The notes below the pieces were generated by a model. It searched no databases. It was not told the DNA's origin and saw nothing but the letters and a program-made list of their open reading frames with translations. From Gammaproteobacteria bacterium (lineage in GTDB: Bacteria; Pseudomonadota; Gammaproteobacteria; Pseudomonadales; Azotimanducaceae): 64,000 bases of DNA. The DNA is taken from assembly GCA_026706385.1 (NCBI GenBank), contig JAPOYV010000022.1, positions 62,001-126,000 on the forward strand, written 5' to 3'. Positions 18,014 through 25,901 of this stretch are shown piece by piece; positions within the stretch are counted from its first letter, which is position 1; each line of letters opens with the position of its first letter. The position numbers and the translations under genes were made by a program.

Positions 18014-19117
18014 TCACGCCTTCAACGCCGCATCGCGGATCGCGTCGACGATCATCCCGCTCGGCGTCTCCGCGGTCACCGAAACGCTCCCGAGGCCGTC
18101 GCACAAGACCAGCCGGATGCGCCCATCCAGGGCCTTCTTGTCCATGCCCATGGTCGTCAACACGGCGTGCGCATCGACTCCGGAAGGCGCCACCGGCAGG
18201 CCGGCGCGGCGCAGTAGATCGTGCAACCGCTCGACCTCGGCCTCGGGCATGGAACCCAAGCGCGCCGACAGGCTCGCGGCAATCGCCATGCCGATCGCGA
18301 CCGCTTCGCCGTGCAGGTAGGTGTCGTAGCCGGTTTCCGCCTCGATGGCATGGCCGAACGTGTGGCCGAAGTTGAGGATTGCCCGCCGTCCTTGCTCGCG
18401 CTCGTCGCCCGCGACGACTTCCGCCTTGATCTCGCAGGAGCGGCGCACGGCCGCGATCAAGGGCGCCGGCTCGCGGCGCAAAAGCGCGTCCATGGAACGT
18501 TCCAGCCACGCGAAGAAACGGGCGTCGGCGATCACCCCGTACTTCACCACTTCCGCAAGACCGGCGCGGAATTCTCGCTCCGGCAGCGTCGCCAACACGT
18601 CCACATCCGCGATGACCGCGCGCGGTTGGTAGAACGCGCCGATCAGGTTCTTGCCCGTCGCGTGGTTCACGGCCGTCTTGCCACCCACTGACGAGTCCAC
18701 CTGGGCCAGCAACGTGGTCGGAATCTGCACCAAGCCAACGCCACGCTGATAGGTGGCGGCGGCGAACCCCGCGACATCGCCGACGACACCGCCGCCGAGC
18801 GCCACCACCGTGGTGGCGCGGCTGTGACGCTTGGCGATCAACTCATCGAGGATCGACGCGTAGGTGTCCAGGGTCTTGAAACGTTCGCCATCCCCGATCA
18901 GGGCGACGTCCACCACGCGCTCCGCGGACAGTCGCCGGCGAATGCCGTCCAGGTAGTGTTCCGCGACCGCCGCGTTGCTGACCACGAGAACCTGCGAGCC
19001 GACAAAGGGATCGAGCAGGCCGTCGGTGTCCAGCAGACCGCTACCGAGGACGATCGGATACGAGCGACCGTCGGCGAGGCGGACGGCGAGACGCTCCTGA
19101 CGCCGCTCTTCGGTCAC
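18014..19117 (-). CDS. aroB: 3-dehydroquinate synthase
   Basis: This 367-residue enzyme converts DAHP to 3-dehydroquinate, the second step of the shikimate pathway, using NAD and a divalent metal. Recognisable segments are ALGGGVVGDVAGFAAATYQRG (NAD site), PTTLLAQVDSSVGGKTAVNH, LAEVVKYGVI and the metal-site histidines in LNFGHTFGHAIE and LHGEAVAIGM. The start is GTG at 19117, which overlaps the aroK stop as GTGA. Upstream the frame stays open through aroK and pilQ as a shadow. It is the last gene of the pil-aroKB operon, the arrangement known from Pseudomonas. Confidence 0.95.
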   Translation of the reverse strand: MTEERRQERLAVRLADGRSYPIVLGSGLLDTDGLLDPFVGSQVLVVSNAAVAEHYLDGIRRRLSAERVVDVALIGDGERFKTLDTYASILDELIAKRHSRATTVVALGGGVVGDVAGFAAATYQRGVGLVQIPTTLLAQVDSSVGGKTAVNHATGKNLIGAFYQPRAVIADVDVLATLPEREFRAGLAEVVKYGVIADARFFAWLERSMDALLRREPAPLIAAVRRSCEIKAEVVAGDEREQGRRAILNFGHTFGHAIEAETGYDTYLHGEAVAIGMAIAASLSARLGSMPEAEVERLHDLLRRAGLPVAPSGVDAHAVLTTMGMDKKALDGRIRLVLCDGLGSVSVTAETPSGMIVDAIRDAALKA

Positions 19118-19641
19118 GGATTCGCGCACGTCAAGCCTTTGAGCGCGTCGATCACGTCCGCGGCCACGACGCGCGCCGGACGCCGGCCGACGTCGACCAC
19201 GATGTGCGCGGCATCCCGGTACAGCGGCTCGCGTTCCCGGCACAGCGCATCGACCCGGCCGCGGACGTCGCCCACTTGCAGGAGCGGCCGGTGCCGGTCT
19301 CCTCGGACGCGCTCGGTGATGACCTCCGGGGCGGTGTGCAGATAAACCACCGTGCCGCGCCCTCTCATCCGCTGTCGATTGCACGGCGCCAGGACCGCAC
19401 CCCCGCCGGTCGCGACCAGCACGCGCTCGGCGCGGCTCAACTCGTCGACGACGTGCTCCTCGCGACGCCGGAAACCGGGCTCGCCTTCGCGGTCGAAGAT
19501 CCACGCGATGTCGGCCCCGGCCCGTTCCTCGATCACCCTGTCGGTGTCGTAGAACGTGAGCCCAAGGCGGGTGGCCACGAGGCGGCCGATGGTGGACTTG
19601 CCCGCCGCCATCATGCCGACCAGGTAGACGTTCTCGGACAT
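19114..19641 (-). CDS. aroK: Shikimate kinase
   Basis: This 175-residue kinase phosphorylates shikimate at the 3-hydroxyl with ATP. It begins MSENVYLVGMMAAGKSTIG, where GMMAAGKS is the P-loop. DTDRVIEERAG binds shikimate, VATGGGAV is the conserved glycine motif, and RDRHRPLL-type residues (RGDRHRPLLQ) form the lid. The ATG at 19641 gives the usual short N-terminus. A GTG at 19692 overlapping the pilQ stop would add 17 unrelated residues and is possible if translation is coupled. It lies 47 bases after pilQ and overlaps aroB by four bases. Confidence 0.93.
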   Translation of the reverse strand: MSENVYLVGMMAAGKSTIGRLVATRLGLTFYDTDRVIEERAGADIAWIFDREGEPGFRRREEHVVDELSRAERVLVATGGGAVLAPCNRQRMRGRGTVVYLHTAPEVITERVRGDRHRPLLQVGDVRGRVDALCREREPLYRDAAHIVVDVGRRPARVVAADVIDALKGLTCANP

Positions 19642-19688
19642 GCCGCGCACCATAACCCACCGCACTGGCTGGCACCAACGGGGGCGCC

Positions 19689-20954
19689 TCACGACGGGTC
19701 TGCGGCCGCCGGCGAAGTCGGTACGCCGTCGGCACTGCGCGGGGTGATGAAGATGAACAGCTCCTGCTTGTCGTCCCGCTCGACAGTGCGCCGGAACAGC
19801 CGCCCGAGGACCGGCAGGTCGCCCAGGAGCGGCGTACGCGTCGCGGTCCGGTGCCGGTCGGTCTGGAAGATGCCGCCGAGCACGACGGTCTCGCCGTCCG
19901 CGACGCGGACCCGGGTCTCGATCCGCGTCGTGTTGATGCTCGGCACGCCGTGGTAGATCCGGCCGACGGTGTCCTGCTTGATGTCGAGTTCCATGACGAT
20001 GTCGCCGTCGGGCGTGATGCGCGGCGTGACCTCGAGTTGCAGCACGGCGTCCTTGAAGGCGATCGACGTGGCACCTGAGCGGGTGGCCTGCTGGAACGGG
20101 ATCTCCACCCCCGACTCGATGATCGCCGTGCGCTGGTCGGCCGTCACGACCTTCGGCCGGGCCACGATCTCGGCATGGCCAGCGGCCGCCAATGCCGACA
20201 GTTCCACGTCCAACAGGTAGTCCGCGCCGAGGATGCCGACGCCGACGGTCTGGTCGCGGAGGCGCAACGCCAGCTCACGTCCCCTTTCGCTTTCACGGCC
20301 AGCCTCCAAATCGGTGCGCCAGCGAACGCCGAGTGCCTCCGACGCGTTGCTGTTGGCGGTGACGATGCGCGCCTCGATCCAGACTTGCCGGACGGGTACG
20401 TCCAGGCGCTCGACGATCTGGCGGAACGCCGCGATGTGCTCGGCCGTGTCGCTGACGATCAGCGAGTTGGTGCGGGCATCGACGCTCACCGAACCGTCTC
20501 CGGAAAGCGCCGCCGGTGCGGCGTCGCCATGGGCGAGCGACGCCAGCACCGAGGCGTCTGCGTAGCGAATGGGTATGAAGGTCGTCAGTCGCGGGGCCAG
20601 CTCCGTCAAGTCCCGCCGACGGACCAGCGCCGCCTTTTCGTGCGCCGCGATGTCCGCGACAGGCGCAACCAGGATCGCGTTCGCGGTGCGCAGTTGACCG
20701 AGGCCCCGTGTGGCCAGCACGAGTTCCAGGGCCTCGTCCCAGGGCACGTCCACGAGGCGCAGCGTGACCCGGCCCGTGGCGTGGTCGCCGGCGACGAGGT
20801 TGAAGCCGGCGAAGTCCGCGATGAGCTGCAACGCCGTGCGCATCTCGACGTCCCGGAAGTCGAGCGAGATGGGTTCCGCTACCGCCCCGGGCAAGTCCGA
20901 TGCCCCGAGCGCCGTACAACACGCCGCGACCGCAGCGCACGCCAGGTGTTTCAC
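19689..20954 (-). CDS. pilQ: Type IV pilus secretin PilQ, short form
   Basis: This 421-residue protein should form the outer-membrane channel through which the type IV pilus passes. After a signal peptide (about 1-26) comes a secretin/TonB short N-terminal domain (ISLDFRDVEMRTALQLIADF, about 29-95). An N1-like domain with TNSLIVSDTAEHI follows, and then the secretin core from about residue 195, with ALGVRWRTDL, ARPKVVTADQRTAI and the closing signature VLGGIFQTD to LLGDLPVLGRLFRR. Typical PilQ is about 700 residues because of N-terminal AMIN domains; here there is no room for them. The start GTG at 20954 overlaps the upstream pilO/P stop. The gene position in pilMNOPQ-aroKB supports the name. 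Confidence 0.9.
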   Translation of the reverse strand: MKHLACAAVAACCTALGASDLPGAVAEPISLDFRDVEMRTALQLIADFAGFNLVAGDHATGRVTLRLVDVPWDEALELVLATRGLGQLRTANAILVAPVADIAAHEKAALVRRRDLTELAPRLTTFIPIRYADASVLASLAHGDAAPAALSGDGSVSVDARTNSLIVSDTAEHIAAFRQIVERLDVPVRQVWIEARIVTANSNASEALGVRWRTDLEAGRESERGRELALRLRDQTVGVGILGADYLLDVELSALAAAGHAEIVARPKVVTADQRTAIIESGVEIPFQQATRSGATSIAFKDAVLQLEVTPRITPDGDIVMELDIKQDTVGRIYHGVPSINTTRIETRVRVADGETVVLGGIFQTDRHRTATRTPLLGDLPVLGRLFRRTVERDDKQELFIFITPRSADGVPTSPAAADPS

Positions 20955-21943
20955 TCTTCATCCCCGATATCAGCCTTGCCGTGTTCGTCTTTCGCGGCAT
21001 CTCGCCGCCGCTCCGGTTCCATTCGGTGCACCCGGCGCGCCCAGCCGCTCGTGTGGTCGCTGAGCGTCTCCACGACTTCCATGCCGCCGAACCCAACGCT
21101 GATGATTCGTCCGCCATGCAGCCCCAAACGGTCGCCCGCACCGACACGATGGACGTGGCCGGTTGGATCCCGAACCAGGCCGACGGCCACTCCGCGGCGG
21201 GCCAACACCCCGACCATTCGCAGACGGGCCAGGGCGAAGCGCTCGAGTGGCTGCTTGCCCTGCATCTCCGGTTGCGGGTCATCGGGCTGCGGCGCGTGGT
21301 CGACTTGGAACGGACTCCGGCCGGTGCCACTGTAGGCCACGCGGACCGGCCCCGCCGTCGAAGCGGCGTCCGCGCCGCCCGCACCATCGACCGCGCGATA
21401 GGCGCGGCCGGCGAGCGTCAGAGTCAATGGGCGACCCCGGGCTTCGATCTCGAAGTCGTGGAAGGTCAGTCGACGTTCGAGCCCCGCCGCAGCGGCCATA
21501 AACTCGCCGAACTGGTGATAGCTCCCCGTGACCACCAGGGCGATCGGCATCGCGACGTAGTCGTCGTGGGGTTCGTCATCCGACACGTGGATGCTCTCGA
21601 TCACCAGCCCGCTGTCGACCGCGGCCCGACTGAGGTCCTCGATCAGCGTCGGCAGGTCGACGGCCGTCGGGAAACGCCGCAGGGCCGTCGCGAGGATCGA
21701 CTCAAGGTGTGCCCGGCGCTGATCGGCGGCCGCGAGGCGACGCACGGCCTCGGACTTCGCCTCAACGGTCCGACCAGAGTCGCTGCCGGTGCGAGCCAGC
21801 GCGGCCAGTTCGCTACGCTGCTCCCCGAGCACCAGCCAATGGCCCATGCCGAGGACCCATCCGGCCAACGCGAGGTGCGCCACCGTCTTCAGCCATGTCG
21901 GCCAAGCGGCGACATCGGCGAGGTCGATCTCAGTCACGCGCAT
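20951..21943 (-). CDS. PilO-PilP fusion, type IV pilus alignment subcomplex
   Basis: This 330-residue protein looks like PilO joined to PilP in one frame. Residues 1-205 are PilO-like: a short cytosolic start (MRVTEIDLADVAAWPTWLKT), one membrane helix (about 22-40), a coiled coil, and a ferredoxin-like domain ending near residue 185. From about residue 208 the PilP beta domain follows: SPFQVDHAPQP, then LERFALARLRMVGVL, GLVRDPTGHVHRVGAGD and HGGRIISV, all typical of PilP. Normal PilP is a separate inner-membrane lipoprotein; here no signal or lipobox occurs at the junction, so the PilP part is anchored by the PilO helix. The ATG at 21943 overlaps the pilN end by 14 bases, and the stop overlaps the pilQ start. 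Confidence 0.85.
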   Translation of the reverse strand: MRVTEIDLADVAAWPTWLKTVAHLALAGWVLGMGHWLVLGEQRSELAALARTGSDSGRTVEAKSEAVRRLAAADQRRAHLESILATALRRFPTAVDLPTLIEDLSRAAVDSGLVIESIHVSDDEPHDDYVAMPIALVVTGSYHQFGEFMAAAAGLERRLTFHDFEIEARGRPLTLTLAGRAYRAVDGAGGADAASTAGPVRVAYSGTGRSPFQVDHAPQPDDPQPEMQGKQPLERFALARLRMVGVLARRGVAVGLVRDPTGHVHRVGAGDRLGLHGGRIISVGFGGMEVVETLSDHTSGWARRVHRMEPERRRDAAKDEHGKADIGDEE

Positions 21944-22511
21944 GTGCCGGCTCCGGTGCCGCGGCGTTGTCCGGCAAACGGGACGTTTCGAAACTGAGAT
22001 CGAACATCGCCCGCCCGCCGGAATCCGCCGCGTCGGCGATGTTCTGCAGGCTCGGCGCCTGGAACCGGGCCGAATGCGCGAGATTGCGCATGAACGTCGA
22101 TACGCTGCTCTCGGCGTCCGCTGTGCCGCGCACGGAGACCAAGCCACCGCGTCGCGCCACGGTGGTGTAGCGCAAGCCCGGCGGCAGCGTGCTCGCCAGT
22201 TCGGCAAAGACGCGAACCGCCTCGACGCGCTCAGCGTCCAACCGGTGCAACGCGCTGATCCGCCGCGCAATCTCGGTGTTTCCGCGCTCGACGTCGGCCA
22301 ACTCGAGCAGGCGGCTGTCGAGCCCTGCTAGCCGCTCGGCCTGCCCGGCGTTCTGGCCGCGTGCCGCCTCAAGGGCACCTTCGGTGATGTGCCAAGCCAC
22401 GGCGAGGACCGCGACCGCGACGGTGAACGACGACGCGAGACCGACGACGAAGATCCGGCTGCGACGCTGCCGCCGGCGCTCGCGCCACGGCAGCAGGTTA
22501 AGGGCTGTCAT
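21930..22511 (-). CDS. pilN: Type IV pilus assembly protein PilN
   Basis: This 193-residue inner-membrane protein is part of the PilMNOP platform linking the pilus motor to the secretin. It starts MTALNLLPWRERRRQRRSR; the NLLPWRE motif is the PilN peptide that binds PilM in the cytoplasm. One membrane helix (about 22-42) is followed by a periplasmic coiled coil and a small domain with LPPGLRYTTVARRGGLVSV. The ATG at 22511 lies inside the end of pilM (14-base overlap). An in-frame TTG at 22517 is a less likely start. Its neighbours confirm the role. Confidence 0.92.
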   Translation of the reverse strand: MTALNLLPWRERRRQRRSRIFVVGLASSFTVAVAVLAVAWHITEGALEAARGQNAGQAERLAGLDSRLLELADVERGNTEIARRISALHRLDAERVEAVRVFAELASTLPPGLRYTTVARRGGLVSVRGTADAESSVSTFMRNLAHSARFQAPSLQNIADAADSGGRAMFDLSFETSRLPDNAAAPEPAHARD

Positions 22512-23454
22512 CACCAAGCCACAGGCCGAGACCGCACGCCGTCACCAGGGCCGGCGCCGCGTCGGCCAATGCGGCCTCGTCGACGCGTGCATGAACGGCC
22601 ATGCCGGCAAACGGTTCCGCCGACTCCACGCTCATGCCGAACCGAGCGGTCATCGATGACACGGCCCGCGCCGCACCACCACCTGCAACGCACAATCGGT
22701 CGATTCCGTCGGCCGGCAAGGCTGCCGCGTAGGCGTCGAGCAGACGCGAGGTCGCTTCCAATGTCGCCGCCGGTATCGGTCCGCCGTTCCCGGGAAGGGA
22801 CACCGGCATGGGTTCATGCTTCACGAAAACAGATTCGCTCCTGCGCCACACCGCGAGCCGCAGCGCGGCGTCCCCGACGTCCAGGATTCCGATGACGGCT
22901 TCGTCGCCCTTGGCCGCCTGCATGGCACGCTGTTGCGCGAACGACTCCACGTCTACGGCTACCGCCGTGAGCCCGGCGTGTTGCGCCGCGGCTTCGCGCG
23001 CGAGTACATGCTCCTTGGGGCAGGCGACGAGCAGAACCCGCTTCAGCGGCGGATCGCCGGCAGACGGACCGAGCGACGCGTAATCCAACGCCACGCGGTC
23101 GATCGGATACGGGATGCTGCGTTCGGCATCGAGCACGGCCTCGGCATCGAGTTCGTCCTCCGTCAGCGTTGCGTCGAGCAGCAGCGTGCGCGTCACCACC
23201 GCCGAGTCGGCCACGGCAAGGACCGCGGTCCTGCGCTTGGCACCCGCCTTGCGCCAGGCACGACGGATGGCTTCGCCAACGATGCCGGCATCGCTTATAT
23301 TGCCCCTGTCCGCGGTCGCCGCCGGCAGTGGCTCGATGGCGAAGCCGTCTACCCGGCAGCGCGCCCCACGCCCGGAAAGGGCGACGAGCTTGACCGACGC
23401 GGAGCCGATGTCGATACCCAGTGGAGGACAGGATCTCCCTTTGAACAAGGCCAC
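22498..23454 (-). CDS. pilM: Type IV pilus assembly protein PilM
   Basis: This 318-residue protein has the actin/FtsA-like ATPase fold and sits on the cytoplasmic side of the pilus machine. It carries LGIDIGSASVKLVALS (phosphate-1 loop), then VADSAVVTRTLLL, IPYPIDRVALDYASLG, IGILDVGDAALRLAV (phosphate-2 region) and RLCVAGGGAA (adenosine site). It is slightly shorter than the usual 350 residues. The second phosphate loop has DVGD where DIGA is common, so nucleotide use should not be assumed. The GTG at 23454 has GGGAG eight bases upstream. It diverges from the PBP1A gene across a very short gap, as in Pseudomonas. Confidence 0.92.
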   Translation of the reverse strand: MALFKGRSCPPLGIDIGSASVKLVALSGRGARCRVDGFAIEPLPAATADRGNISDAGIVGEAIRRAWRKAGAKRRTAVLAVADSAVVTRTLLLDATLTEDELDAEAVLDAERSIPYPIDRVALDYASLGPSAGDPPLKRVLLVACPKEHVLAREAAAQHAGLTAVAVDVESFAQQRAMQAAKGDEAVIGILDVGDAALRLAVWRRSESVFVKHEPMPVSLPGNGGPIPAATLEATSRLLDAYAAALPADGIDRLCVAGGGAARAVSSMTARFGMSVESAEPFAGMAVHARVDEAALADAAPALVTACGLGLWLGDDSP

Positions 23455-23486
23455 GTGAAACTCCCTTCTTGAAAGCCGCCGACACG

Positions 23487-25901
23487 ATGCGCAACGATCG
23501 AAGCCACCGCCGCTCGCCGAACCCGCCCGGAGGCTCGCGAACCGGTCTGACGCGTGTTGCGGCGGTCATTGTGTGGCTCGCAGCAGCCGGTGTCTGTGGC
23601 ATATCTCTCGGATTGGCGTCAGCATTTCTCTATCTGGACCCGCAGATTCCGTCCACGGAGACCTACACGCGCTACTCGTTCAAGACGCCCCTGCGCATCT
23701 ACACCACCGACCGCGCGCTGATCGCCGAGTTCGGAGACCGGTTGATCCCGATCAAGCTGGCCGACGTACCGCAGCCTTTCATCGACGCGTTGCTGAACAC
23801 GGAAGACAAGCGGTTCTACGACCATTTCGGCATCGACCTGATTTCCTTCACCAACGACTTCATCAACCTGCTGACCTTCCCCGAGGAACGCACCGGGGCA
23901 AGCACGATCACGATGCAATTGGCGAAGGTCGTCTCCTTCTCGCCGAAGCAGGAATTCATTAGGAAGTTCAAAGAGATGCTTCTTGCGCTCAAGGTCGAGC
24001 AGGAACTCAGCAAGGAGGAGATCCTCGAGCTCTACGTGAACATCATGTCGTTCGGCAAAAGGGCCTACGGCGTCCAGGCGGCGGCCCACACGTACTACGG
24101 CAAGCCGGTGGACGAGTTGAATCTCGCCCAGCTCGCCATGCTCGCGGGCATTATGAAAAAGCCGAGCGGCGGAAACCCCATCAACGGGCCGGAGTGGGCC
24201 CTCGAGCGGCGCAATCTCGTCCTGCGTCGAATGCTGCAGCAGGGCTCGATCACCGAAGCCGAGTACCGGCCCGCACGGGAAGCGCCCATTACCGCGGCGC
24301 AGTTCAATCCCGAGATCGACCTGCCCGCACCCTACCCCGCCGAGTGGGTACGCCAGCAACTCGAGGAGCGCTACGGCGCCGAGCTCTACTCCGGCTTCGT
24401 GGCCTACACGACCCTCGACGCCAAGCACCAGGCTGCGGCGCAGCGCGCGGTCCGCACCGGGCTGATGAAATACGACCGTCGCCACGGCTACCGAGGGCCC
24501 GAGGGCCGCGCCGATCCGGATGCGCCCGCGGCGGAGACGCTCGCGGACTACGCCGTGATGTCCGGCCTCGAGCCGGCCTTCGTCGTCGCGGTCGAGGAAC
24601 GCGCCATCGCAGTCCGCCGCCAGGACAACACCATCGTCAGGATCGAGTGGGACGGGCTCCGCTGGGCAAGAGCGTTCCTCGGCACCGACGCCCTTGGACG
24701 CCTGCCGCGGGTCGCCGCCGACGTCGCCGACGTGGGCGACGTGGTCCGCATCGAACCGAGCGAGGACGGTTGGCGTTTGAGCCAGGTGCCCGAGATCCAA
24801 GGCGCCTTGGTCTCCCTCGACCCGAGAAACGGTGCCGTGCGCGCGCTCGTCGGCGGCTGGAACTTCCACGCCCGGCAGTTCAACCACGCCCTGCAGGGCA
24901 GTCGACAGCCCGGGTCGGGATTCAAGCCGTTCGTGTACTCGGCCGCGTTGGAAAAGGGTGTCACGCCGGCAACCGTGTTCTGGGACGCACCGCTGGTCTT
25001 CGAGGACGCCAATCTCGAGACCACCTACCGGCCACGCAACGACAGCGGCGACTACCGCGGACCGATGCCGCTTCGGCAAGCGCTCTTCCAGTCCCGCAAC
25101 GCGGTGTCCATCCGCGTCATGCAACGCGTTGGCGCGACACCGATCATCGACCACGCGAGCCGGTTCGGCTTCGACACGGCCACCATGCCCAACAACACCC
25201 AGCTCGCCATCGGCGGCGGGACCATGACGCTCGCGCCGATCGACATGGCCGCCGGCTATGCCGCATTCGCCAATGGCGGCTTCCGCGTTGAGCCGCACAT
25301 CATCGCCCGTGTCGAACGTCTCGACGGCCTCGTCGTGCTCGAGCCCCACCATCCCCAGGTCTGCGACCCCTGCGAGGCGACCGAAACCGACGCGCCCCCA
25401 CCCCATCCGGCCCCACGTGCGATCAGCGAGCGCAACGCCTTCGTCATGGACTCGATGCTGCGCGACGTCATCCGCCGTGGCACCGGGCGCCGCGCACGGG
25501 TACTCGACCGCACCGACATCGCCGGCAAGACGGGCACCACCGACCTCGCCCGGGACACCTGGTTCAACGGCTACCACCCCAACCTGGTGGCCACCACATG
25601 GGTCGGCTTCTCCGACCGGCGACCGGCCGGCGAACGCGAGTACGGTTCCAACACGGCGTTGCCGATCTGGATCGACTACATGCGCGAGGCACTCGCCGAC
25701 GAACCCGAGGTGACCCGGCCCATGCCGGAAGGCGTCGTCAGCGTCAAGGTCGTTCCTGGCAAAGGGCCAGCGGCGCCGGGGGATCCCAACGCGATCTTCG
25801 AGTACTTCTTCGCCGACATGGCACCACGCGAATCACGGCCCGGCGTCTCTCCGACCATCGGCAACGGGTCCCGCGTGGTTCGGCCGGAAGAGCTGTTCTA
25901 G
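23487..25901 (+). CDS. mrcA: Penicillin-binding protein 1A (bifunctional glycosyltransferase/transpeptidase)
   Basis: This protein of about 804 residues polymerises and cross-links peptidoglycan in the periplasm. A short basic start is followed by a membrane helix (about 20-50). The GT51 domain has the catalytic glutamate in LLNTEDKRFYDHFGID and the segment STITMQLAKVVSFSPKQEF. An OB-like insert separates it from the transpeptidase domain, where the active serine lies in GSGFKPFVY, the SxN motif in SRNAVS and the KTG motif in GKTGTTDLARD. The ATG at 23487 and a TTG at 23469 are both possible starts; neither has a clear ribosome binding site. The gene is divergent from pilM with about 30 bases between. 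Confidence 0.95.
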   Translation: MRNDRSHRRSPNPPGGSRTGLTRVAAVIVWLAAAGVCGISLGLASAFLYLDPQIPSTETYTRYSFKTPLRIYTTDRALIAEFGDRLIPIKLADVPQPFIDALLNTEDKRFYDHFGIDLISFTNDFINLLTFPEERTGASTITMQLAKVVSFSPKQEFIRKFKEMLLALKVEQELSKEEILELYVNIMSFGKRAYGVQAAAHTYYGKPVDELNLAQLAMLAGIMKKPSGGNPINGPEWALERRNLVLRRMLQQGSITEAEYRPAREAPITAAQFNPEIDLPAPYPAEWVRQQLEERYGAELYSGFVAYTTLDAKHQAAAQRAVRTGLMKYDRRHGYRGPEGRADPDAPAAETLADYAVMSGLEPAFVVAVEERAIAVRRQDNTIVRIEWDGLRWARAFLGTDALGRLPRVAADVADVGDVVRIEPSEDGWRLSQVPEIQGALVSLDPRNGAVRALVGGWNFHARQFNHALQGSRQPGSGFKPFVYSAALEKGVTPATVFWDAPLVFEDANLETTYRPRNDSGDYRGPMPLRQALFQSRNAVSIRVMQRVGATPIIDHASRFGFDTATMPNNTQLAIGGGTMTLAPIDMAAGYAAFANGGFRVEPHIIARVERLDGLVVLEPHHPQVCDPCEATETDAPPPHPAPRAISERNAFVMDSMLRDVIRRGTGRRARVLDRTDIAGKTGTTDLARDTWFNGYHPNLVATTWVGFSDRRPAGEREYGSNTALPIWIDYMREALADEPEVTRPMPEGVVSVKVVPGKGPAAPGDPNAIFEYFFADMAPRESRPGVSPTIGNGSRVVRPEELF

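Noticed and set aside
18014-20074. A 686-codon frame that would make AroB a long fusion
   Set aside because: The upstream part is a shadow of pilQ and aroK in another frame; AroB begins at the GTG overlapping the aroK stop.
23619-25577. A long open frame (652 codons) antisense to the PBP1A gene
   Set aside because: The sense frame has every PBP1A motif; the antisense product has no recognisable domain and is a by-product of high GC content.
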